A stretch of DNA of 64,000 bases from Azotimanducus sp963663145 (GTDB lineage: Bacteria; Pseudomonadota; Gammaproteobacteria; Pseudomonadales; Azotimanducaceae): assembly GCA_963663145.1 (NCBI GenBank), contig OY760134.1:2914001-2978000 (forward strand). The letters run 5' to 3'. Numbering within the stretch: the stretch's first letter is position 1; each line of letters opens with the position of its first letter. A program made the position numbers and the translations under genes. The notes under the pieces were generated by a model. The model was not told the origin of the DNA and ran no database searches. It worked only from the letters and a program-made list of their open reading frames with translations. Shown here one piece after another: positions 8,370 through 15,237 of this stretch.

Positions 8370-9733
8370 GCGAAGCGGCTTCGCCAATGGACTTTCAGCC
8401 GGCAACGCGGGGTGAGGCGAAGGCCGGTGTGGTGCGGCCTTCGCTTTCCTATTGGCAGGATGCCTGGCGGCGTCTCAAACTCAATCCTCGCGCGATTCTG
8501 TCCCTCTACCTCGTCATCGCGCTGCTGCTGTTCACCATCCTAGGGCCGATCTTGTGGGATCGCGACCCGGCAAGCCAAGACTTGGATCAAGTGAGCACTC
8601 CGCCGGGGGCGGACAGGGCAGCCTTCATCGTTGAACCTTACAGCGCCTGGATGAACCCCGAAGAGGTTGCCGGAAGCGGCTTGAGACTCGCGGCCGAAGC
8701 GACCACGCAATCCGTTCGTTTGGTGTGGGACGCTCTTCCGGATGCCATCGCTTACGAAGTCTTCCGCGACCTGTATCCGCCGACTGATGCAGCACTCGGA
8801 TTGCCGCTTGGTGAAGTGCCGCCACAAGACGGGCTGCGATTCGAAGACAGGCTGGCGCTTGAACCCATCAGTTACTTTTACAGCCTTGTGCCGGTCGACT
8901 CCGACAATCGGCTATTGGCCCAATCGCGCCAAACCATTGAGGTTTCGCTAAAGCGCGTGATCACTCGCGAAGAGGCCATCGCGAAAGGGCTTGTCGCCGC
9001 GGGGTCTGAGGTCAAGCCCGGCAATAAGGTGCGCCTCAAGCTTCACCCGCTCGGCACCGACTATCTTGGTCGCGATATGCTGGCGAGACTCATGCATGGC
9101 GCTCGAGTTTCCTTATTCATCGGCATAGTGGCACCTTTTCTCTACGTCTTACTCGGTGTCGCCTACGGCAGTCTGGCGGGGTTTGTCGGTGGGGCGACCG
9201 ATCAGGTCTTGATGCGCTTTGCCGATTTCGTGGTGGCACTGCCCTTCCTGCTGTTCATGATTCTCTTCAAGGTGCTCTTTGGCATAGGTCCCGGAGAGAG
9301 CGGAATCATTCCCATGCTGATTGCGCTCGTGATTCTGGGCTGGCCGGCCACCGCCCGGCTGGTGCGCGGACAAATCATGCAGATTCGCGAAGAGGGCTAT
9401 GTCAGCGCGGCACGACTCATGGGCAGTCCAACGGGATATCTCATCGCGCGCCATATGATTCCCAATACGCTCGGCGTTATCTTGGTCACGCTGACTTTCG
9501 CAATCCCCTCGGCGATCTTCACCGAGGCGTTCCTTTCATTTATCGGCATGGGCGTTGCGCCTCCCACGCCTTCTTGGGGCAGCATGTCCAATGAAGGCAT
9601 CAAGACCATGCTCAACAGTCCGCACGAGCTCATCTTTCCGGCGGTCTTCATCAGTATCACGGTGCTCGCCTTCAACCTCTTGGGGGATGGGCTGCGCGAT
9701 GCGCTCGATGCGCGCATGAGATCAACTGAATGA
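8366..9733 (+). CDS. Peptide ABC transporter permease, OppC/DppC type, with extra periplasmic FN3-like domain
   Basis: 455 residues, against about 300 for the family. Helix 1 is at about residues 43-65. The normal permease resumes at HPLGTDYLGRDMLARL (about 227). Between them sit about 130 extra residues. Their centre (about 107-200) reads like a fibronectin type III sandwich, with VRLVWDALPDAIAYEVFRD followed by strands with FYSLVPVDSDNR. The EAA loop EEGYVSAARLMG is intact. The insert should face the periplasm and could contact the anchored binding protein; that role is inference. Confidence 0.9.
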   Translation: MSEAASPMDFQPATRGEAKAGVVRPSLSYWQDAWRRLKLNPRAILSLYLVIALLLFTILGPILWDRDPASQDLDQVSTPPGADRAAFIVEPYSAWMNPEEVAGSGLRLAAEATTQSVRLVWDALPDAIAYEVFRDLYPPTDAALGLPLGEVPPQDGLRFEDRLALEPISYFYSLVPVDSDNRLLAQSRQTIEVSLKRVITREEAIAKGLVAAGSEVKPGNKVRLKLHPLGTDYLGRDMLARLMHGARVSLFIGIVAPFLYVLLGVAYGSLAGFVGGATDQVLMRFADFVVALPFLLFMILFKVLFGIGPGESGIIPMLIALVILGWPATARLVRGQIMQIREEGYVSAARLMGSPTGYLIARHMIPNTLGVILVTLTFAIPSAIFTEAFLSFIGMGVAPPTPSWGSMSNEGIKTMLNSPHELIFPAVFISITVLAFNLLGDGLRDALDARMRSTE

Positions 9734-10737
9734 CCAAGCCTTTGCTTGAAGTCGAGAATCTCGCGGTCGAATTCGACACGCACGGCGGCACTGTGAAGGC
9801 GGTCAGGGGCGTGAATTTCTCCCTTTCCAAGGGCAAAACATTGGCCATCGTGGGCGAATCAGGCTGTGGCAAGAGCGTCTGCGTGCAAACCCTGATGGGC
9901 CTCATTCCAATGCCGCCGGGACGAATTACCAGCGGCTCGGCGCGGCTTTATGGGCAGGAAGTCTTAGGGCGCGAGACGCTGGATGGCGAACAAATTCGCG
10001 GACAGATGATCGGTATGATCTTTCAGGATCCCATGACTTCGCTCAATCCCACCATGCGCATAGGCGATCAAATTGCCGAACCGCTGCGCATGCACCGCGG
10101 AATGGGCCGACGAGACGCAAGACAGCGTGCGGTGGAACTGCTTGAACTCAGCCAAGTCGCCGAACCCGAGAAGCGTGCCCGGCAATACCCCTTCGAGTTT
10201 TCCGGAGGCATGCTGCAACGCGTGATGATTGCCTGTGCGCTGGCTTGCGAGCCACGAATTCTGATTGCCGATGAGCCGACGACCGCCCTTGATGTCACCA
10301 TTCAGGCGCAGATACTCAACCTCATGCGGGACTTACAGCGTGACAGGGACATGTCCCTGATTCTGATCACCCATGATCTCGGCGTCGTCGCCCACATGGC
10401 CGATGAAGTGGTTGTCATGTATGCGGGAGAGGTGGTGGAGACGGGCAGCGTCGACGACATCTTCTATCGCAGTGGACATCCCTACACGCTAGGATTGAAG
10501 TCGGCCATGCCGCGCAACCAAGACCGGCGCACGCAACGGCTCGATCCGATTGCCGGCAGTCCTCCCGACCTCTTTGACCCGCCCAAGGGCTGCGGATACT
10601 TTGATCGCTGCCCACATGCCCTCGGCGTCTGTGAATCTCATCATCCGCCGATGATGTCGATGAACGGCGGTCGGCACCGTTGCGCTTGTTGGTTGCACGA
10701 CGAACGAGCGCCTACAGAGATTCTCGAAGCATTCTGA
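9730..10737 (+). CDS. Peptide ABC transporter ATPase, OppD/DppD type
   Basis: 335 residues with Walker A GESGCGKS, ABC signature FSGGMLQRV and Walker B ILIADEPTTALD. The C-terminal oligopeptide/dipeptide extension contains the cysteine pattern CGYFDRCPHALGVC, known to hold an iron-sulphur cluster in related transporters. It overlaps the upstream permease by 4 bases and the next ATPase by 1 base. Confidence 0.93.
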   Translation: MTKPLLEVENLAVEFDTHGGTVKAVRGVNFSLSKGKTLAIVGESGCGKSVCVQTLMGLIPMPPGRITSGSARLYGQEVLGRETLDGEQIRGQMIGMIFQDPMTSLNPTMRIGDQIAEPLRMHRGMGRRDARQRAVELLELSQVAEPEKRARQYPFEFSGGMLQRVMIACALACEPRILIADEPTTALDVTIQAQILNLMRDLQRDRDMSLILITHDLGVVAHMADEVVVMYAGEVVETGSVDDIFYRSGHPYTLGLKSAMPRNQDRRTQRLDPIAGSPPDLFDPPKGCGYFDRCPHALGVCESHHPPMMSMNGGRHRCACWLHDERAPTEILEAF

Positions 10738-11702
10738 TGGATTCGACGGCAGCTCTCATTCGCGCCGAAGCGGTGAGCCGTCACTTTTCGCTGCCGGGGG
10801 GAGTGACGCTGCGCGCGGTGCACCAAGTGTCCTTGAACATCGCGCCTCGGGAAATCCTGGGACTTGTTGGCGAAAGCGGGTCAGGCAAGACGACCTTCGG
10901 CAAAACCCTTGTCGGACTGCTTGATCGGTCGGAAGGCGAGGTGTGGTTTCGAGACGAGCGCTTGCCCACGCGCTTCAAGCCGCGGGACTTCTCGCGTTTC
11001 GCCACTCGTTCGCAGATGATTTTTCAGGACCCCTATTCATCGCTCAATCCACGCATGACGGTGGGCGAGATTATCAGCGAGGGGCCGCGCCTCCATTCCA
11101 AGGCGAGACGCGCTGAGCTGAAGGACAAGACTGCCGACTGGCTGCGTCGAGTCGGCCTGCATCCAGACCACATGTCGAGGTACCCGCACGAATTTTCCGG
11201 AGGACAGCGACAGCGCATCGGCATCGCCAGAGCATTGATTCTTAAGCCCGAATTCGTGGTCTGCGATGAGCCCATCTCCGCGCTCGACGTGTCCGTGCAG
11301 GCGCAGGTAGTCAACTTGCTCGGCGACCTCAAGGCATCCATGGGACTCACGTTGCTGTTTATCGCGCACGACCTTTCCATGGTGCGATACGTTTCCGACC
11401 GCATGGGCGTCATGTATCTCGGCACCCTCGTTGAACTCGGCGATGCCGATGATGTTTTTTTCGACCCCAAGCACCCCTACACGGAGCTGCTTATCAGCTC
11501 GAACCCGGAGCCGGACCCCGCAAGTGAGCGCCGCAGAGCCCAGATGACCATCAAGGGTGAGATTCCTTCACCAACGGGGCTTGGAAACGCCTGCCCCTTC
11601 GCGGGCCGTTGCCCGAAGGTCATGGATGTGTGCCGTCAGCAGCGTCCACTGCTTCGGCCTGTAGACGAAACAAGATTTGTGGCTTGTCATTTGTATGAGT
11701 AA
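10737..11702 (+). CDS. Peptide ABC transporter ATPase, OppF/DppF type
   Basis: 321 residues with Walker A GESGSGKT, signature FSGGQRQRIGIARAL and Walker B FVVCDEPISALD. The C-terminal cysteine motif CPFAGRCPKVMDVC is present. The ATG at 10737 overlaps the TGA of the preceding ATPase, so I start there although the frame is open further upstream. It is the last gene of the five-gene transporter operon. Confidence 0.93.
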   Translation: MDSTAALIRAEAVSRHFSLPGGVTLRAVHQVSLNIAPREILGLVGESGSGKTTFGKTLVGLLDRSEGEVWFRDERLPTRFKPRDFSRFATRSQMIFQDPYSSLNPRMTVGEIISEGPRLHSKARRAELKDKTADWLRRVGLHPDHMSRYPHEFSGGQRQRIGIARALILKPEFVVCDEPISALDVSVQAQVVNLLGDLKASMGLTLLFIAHDLSMVRYVSDRMGVMYLGTLVELGDADDVFFDPKHPYTELLISSNPEPDPASERRRAQMTIKGEIPSPTGLGNACPFAGRCPKVMDVCRQQRPLLRPVDETRFVACHLYE

Positions 11703-11703
11703 T

Positions 11704-11871
11704 TCAGGCGAGATCAGTCTTCGCAAAGTCATTTCCGGTATACACCAGTCGTAGCCCGTGCGCTTTCGCGCAGGCGTGCGCGAAACAGTCCCCGAAATTG
11801 AGGTCGGCAGCATGCCCTACTGCCTTGCCGTAGGACTGCCAGGCAATAATTGCCGATGCGTCCAAGAACAC
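11704..11871 (-). pseudogene. vapC: VapC toxin remnant with internal deletion
   Basis: Reading the minus strand from a GTG at 11871 gives VFLDASAIIAWQS, which is the VapC N-terminus including its first PIN-domain aspartate. It runs directly into YGKAVGHAADLNFGDCFA and ends GNDFAKTDLA, the VapC C-terminus. Only 55 residues remain against about 130 for the family, and the join is in frame. The central part carrying an acidic metal ligand is missing, so RNase activity is unlikely. It lies downstream of vapB and ends next to the stop codon of the oppF-like gene. Confidence 0.72.
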
Positions 11872-11916
11872 TTGTATTCAAACTAGAAGTGCGGCGCTCA
11901 AGGGCTTATGGGGGCT

Positions 11917-12210
11917 CTATCCATCACCCCACAGCTCATCCATAAAGTGCTTCATGTCAACACTGCGATTTTCGCACCCCGATCGCTCAACACCGTCAAG
12001 AATGGGCTGTAGTCGCTCAAGCAACGACGTTTGCGCTCTTGCAGATTCGAGCTTGGCGAGCAATGCCTCGCGCACGGCATCAGTCTTGGACCGAGCCCCG
12101 ATGGCCTTCATGACCTTCACTGCGAGTTCATCCACTCCCTTGTCTCGAATGTATAAAGGCAATAGAACGTTCGCCGAGTCTTTGATCTCGTTATATTCAA
12201 CAGTGAACAT
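11917..12210 (-). CDS. vapB: VapB-type antitoxin (Rv0623-like)
   Basis: 97 residues as drawn. LYIRDKGVDELAVKVMKAIG, then TKTEAVREAL-like sequence and a C-terminal FMDELWGD match the VapB antitoxin family, which binds its operator as a dimer and neutralises VapC. Family members begin at the equivalent of LYIRDKG, so translation may start at TTG 12162 rather than ATG 12210; neither has a good ribosome site. Its toxin partner downstream is internally deleted. Confidence 0.7.
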   Translation of the reverse strand: MFTVEYNEIKDSANVLLPLYIRDKGVDELAVKVMKAIGARSKTDAVREALLAKLESARAQTSLLERLQPILDGVERSGCENRSVDMKHFMDELWGDG

Positions 12211-12266
12211 ACGTGCAATTCAGATTTGAATATGCAGCTGGAGTCCGAGTGTGTGTCGTTCACCAG

Positions 12267-13184
12267 CTATTCCTCAAATCTCAGTGGAAGAATCTGTTCG
12301 CCACGCAAGCCCTTTGAGAACTCCGCGAAGTGTGGGTGCCTCGGATCTGTCCTTCGCCAGACAAGCGCGACCGTGCGCCCTGCGCTGTCCCCTTCCAAAG
12401 GCCGCGTGACCAAGCCGCTCCCCGGTCGCGCCTCCACCGGCACAGCCGAGGTCGGAAGCAGGGTCACGCCTGCCCCTGCCGCCACCATTTGCGTGAGCGT
12501 TGAAAGGCTTGCGGTATGAATTTCGCGATGCGCCACGCCACCCAAGCTTCCGCAGACGGACAAGGCGTGATCGCGCAGGCAGTGCCCTTCTTCAAGCAAC
12601 AGCACTGGAGCATCCTGAAGAATCGACAAGGGTGCCGGCGTGCTACCAGAGAGCTTGTGACCTTCCGAGGTCGCCAATACGAACGATTCTTCACCGAGCA
12701 CATCCACATGCAACTCTCCGGTTTCGTAGGGAAGGGCGATCAGCCCCATGTCCATCTCCCCTAGTCTCACGTTCTCAAGCAACTCTGCCGTGCGCTGTTC
12801 GTGCAGGACGAGGTCGACGAATGGCCAGCGGGATTTCATGGCCCATGTTAAGGCCGGCATCAAGTATGGCCCCATGGTCGGAATCGCCACCAGTCGCATG
12901 CGTCCGTGCACCCTACCGGCAAAGAGAGATGCCGCCAAATTCATTTCATCGACTGCGCGCAGGATTTCTTGCGCTCTCGCGACCACCTCTTCTCCAGCGG
13001 GTGTGACACGGACTTGGCGACGGTCGCGTTCAAACAAGGGAATTCCCAATCGATCTTCAAGTTCTCTGATCTGACCGCTCAAGCCCGGTTGGCTCACATG
13101 TGTGGCTTCGGCGGTCTTTCCGAAATGTCGGTGCTTGGCAAGCGCGACCGCAAACTCAAGTTGGCGAAGAGTCGGACGATACAT
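12267..13184 (-). CDS. oxyR: Hydrogen-peroxide sensor, LysR-family regulator OxyR
   Basis: 305 residues. The LysR helix-turn-helix is at about 16-45 (KTAEATHVSQPGLSGQI). The redox cysteines that define OxyR are present at 202 and 211 in EEGHCLRDHALSVC, with the same 9-residue spacing as Cys199/Cys208 of E. coli. It is transcribed away from the formate dehydrogenase operon across a 206-bp gap. That placement suggests it may control that operon, as LysR regulators often control their divergent neighbour. Confidence 0.88.
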   Translation of the reverse strand: MYRPTLRQLEFAVALAKHRHFGKTAEATHVSQPGLSGQIRELEDRLGIPLFERDRRQVRVTPAGEEVVARAQEILRAVDEMNLAASLFAGRVHGRMRLVAIPTMGPYLMPALTWAMKSRWPFVDLVLHEQRTAELLENVRLGEMDMGLIALPYETGELHVDVLGEESFVLATSEGHKLSGSTPAPLSILQDAPVLLLEEGHCLRDHALSVCGSLGGVAHREIHTASLSTLTQMVAAGAGVTLLPTSAVPVEARPGSGLVTRPLEGDSAGRTVALVWRRTDPRHPHFAEFSKGLRGEQILPLRFEE

Positions 13185-13222
13185 GGGTTTGCTGATGGGC
13201 TACTTTCATAATTTCAGCTTAT

Positions 13223-13295
13223 AAGAGCGTCAATCATAATCCATTAGGCTTCAATTTTCCGCTTTTTGAATCTATGGATTTGCTAGGACGCTCTT
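13223..13295. promoter_or_regulatory. Inverted repeat AAGAGCGTC/GACGCTCTT between oxyR and fdsG
   Basis: A perfect 9-base inverted repeat with arms at 13223-13231 and 13287-13295, separated by 55 AT-rich bases. It lies in the divergent promoter region. Arms this far apart would suit a protein bridging two sites, for example a LysR-type tetramer. That is inference from position only. Confidence 0.35.
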
Positions 13296-13352
13296 GGCAG
13301 CACCCTCAACTACGAAGCAGCAGACACCTATTTCGCCTCTAATACGTCATTT

Positions 13353-13360
13353 GCTATGAT
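13353..13360 (+). promoter_or_regulatory. Extended -10 candidate for the fds operon
   Basis: The sequence TGCTATGAT carries a TG one base before a near-consensus -10 (TATGAT, 13355-13360), 30 bases before the fdsG ATG. The -35 region is poor, as expected for an extended -10 promoter or one needing an activator. Confidence 0.4.
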
Positions 13361-13390
13361 TCTCTGCCGCCTCTTGAGTAGCGCTTCGAG

Positions 13391-13840
13391 ATGCAGCGGA
13401 CCGATACGATTCGCGAGTCCATAGGGGAAATCGCTGCCTCCTGCGTTGGGCAGATTGGCGCCCCTATCACCGCGCTGCGGAAAATCCTGCGAAGCCACGG
13501 ACATATTGAAGATGAACATATTCGCATTGTTGCGGAGGTGTTCAATCTAAGCATCGCCGATGTCCGCGGCATCGTCTCCTTTTATTCGGACTTGCGCACC
13601 AACCCGACCGGCCGCAAGCACATTCGCATCTGCCAAGCGGAAGCGTGTCAATCCCTTGGTGCTCGCGAGCTCACGAAGGATGTTGTAGAAGCTCTGGACA
13701 TCAAACTCGGCGAAACCAGCCAGGACGGAAGCCGAAGCCTTGAAGCCGTATATTGCCTTGGACTCTGTGCTTCCGGGCCGAGCGCTATGGTGAACGACCG
13801 CATCATCGTAAAGACCCGCCCTGAGGACCTCTTAATATGA
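13391..13840 (+). CDS. fdsG: NAD-dependent formate dehydrogenase, gamma subunit (NuoE-like)
   Basis: 149 residues. It carries the thioredoxin-fold [2Fe-2S] cysteines in the patterns CQAEACQSLG and YCLGLCASGP, as in NuoE and FdsG. It passes electrons within the soluble diaphorase module formed with the next subunit. The stop overlaps the fdsB start by 4 bases. Confidence 0.9.
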   Translation: MQRTDTIRESIGEIAASCVGQIGAPITALRKILRSHGHIEDEHIRIVAEVFNLSIADVRGIVSFYSDLRTNPTGRKHIRICQAEACQSLGARELTKDVVEALDIKLGETSQDGSRSLEAVYCLGLCASGPSAMVNDRIIVKTRPEDLLI

Positions 13841-15237
13841 GTCGCGCCTTGGTGCCTTACGAAACGCTTGCCAATGCGCTTGGTGCCAACGGGCTCGCGC
13901 GCGAGCTGCAGCGCCGTGGTGAGCAAGTGACGCGCACCGGTTCTTTCGGCCTCTCTTGGCTTGAACCAATGCTGGTCATTGATGGCGATGCGTACGGGCC
14001 GGTACGGAACCTTGACGAACTGGACCCTGTCGCTCTAGGACCAGTGGAACAACTGCCCACCCTCAGTCAGCAACATCGGCTGATTTTCGACCGATGCGGG
14101 CGAGTTGACCCAATGGAGTACGACCCAGCATGGCTTTTTGAGCAACTCAAGCGAGCGCCTCGTGACCTCATTGAGGAGGTCAAGGCGAGTGGACTCAGGG
14201 GACGCGGCGGGGCCGGATTTCCCGCACACATCAAGTGGCAGACGGTATTCGAGACCGAGGCCACCCAAAAGTACATAGTGGTGAATGCCGACGAAGGGGA
14301 TTCGGGCACCTTTGCCGATCGCCTGATCATGGAAGGCGACCCTTTTCGCCTCATCGAAGGCATGCTGCTCTCGGGACATGCGACCGGCGCCAGCAAAGGC
14401 ATTGTCTATTTGCGCTCCGAATATCCCGTTGCGGCTGAGGTTTTCGCAAAGGCCATCACCAAGGCCAAGGCACTTGGAATCTTAGAAACGTTCGACATAG
14501 AACTCTTCATAGGCGCCGGCGCCTATATCTGTGGTGAAGAAACTTCACTGCTCGAGAGTCTTGAGGGCAAGCGCGGCGAGGTGCGCGCCAAGCCACCCGT
14601 GCCGGCGGTTTCCGGCCTGTTTGGCTGCCCCACGCTGGTACACAACGTGGTCACGCTTTGCGCCGTATCGGCCATTCTCGACCGGGGCGGCAAAGCCTAC
14701 GCCGAACTTGGACAAGGCGCATCGACCGGCACCATGCCCTTCCAGCTTGCCGGCAATATTGCTCGTGGAGGGCTCTTTGAGCTTCCTTTTGGCATCAGTT
14801 TGCGCGAACTTATCGAAGATTGGGGCGGCGGCACACTGAGCGGCCGCCCGCTCGGTGCGGTGCAAGTCGGGGGCCCCTTAGGCGCGTATCTCTTTGAATC
14901 GCAACTCGACACACCGATTACTTACGAGGCTTTAGCAGAACTCGGAGCGGGCGTGGGCCATGGCGGTCTGGTCGTATTTGACGATTCCGTCAATCTGATC
15001 GCACAAGCCCATTATGCTTTTGAATTTTGTGCGCACGAGTCCTGCGGCAAATGCACGCCCTGTCGAATCGGCGCGGTTCGCGGCAAGGAAGCCATAGAAT
15101 CCTTAATAACAGGCGAGTACACTCACGGTCAGCTGGAAGTCATCGCGGATCTCTGCGATGTGATGGAACAGGCAAGCCTGTGCCAAATGGGGGGCATGAC
15201 GCCGATTCCAGTGCGTAGTGCTTTGGGGTTGAAATGA
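13837..15237 (+). CDS. fdsB: NAD-dependent formate dehydrogenase, beta subunit (NuoF-like)
   Basis: 466 residues. The FMN/NADH-binding motifs GRGGAGFPAHIKWQ and GAGAYICGEETSLLESLEG are intact, and the [4Fe-4S] ligands lie in ESCGKCTPCRIG near the C-terminus. About 110 N-terminal residues form the thioredoxin-like extension seen in FdsB. This subunit reduces NAD+ with electrons from the alpha subunit. It overlaps fdsG and fdsA by 4 bases at each end. Confidence 0.92.
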   Translation: MSRALVPYETLANALGANGLARELQRRGEQVTRTGSFGLSWLEPMLVIDGDAYGPVRNLDELDPVALGPVEQLPTLSQQHRLIFDRCGRVDPMEYDPAWLFEQLKRAPRDLIEEVKASGLRGRGGAGFPAHIKWQTVFETEATQKYIVVNADEGDSGTFADRLIMEGDPFRLIEGMLLSGHATGASKGIVYLRSEYPVAAEVFAKAITKAKALGILETFDIELFIGAGAYICGEETSLLESLEGKRGEVRAKPPVPAVSGLFGCPTLVHNVVTLCAVSAILDRGGKAYAELGQGASTGTMPFQLAGNIARGGLFELPFGISLRELIEDWGGGTLSGRPLGAVQVGGPLGAYLFESQLDTPITYEALAELGAGVGHGGLVVFDDSVNLIAQAHYAFEFCAHESCGKCTPCRIGAVRGKEAIESLITGEYTHGQLEVIADLCDVMEQASLCQMGGMTPIPVRSALGLK

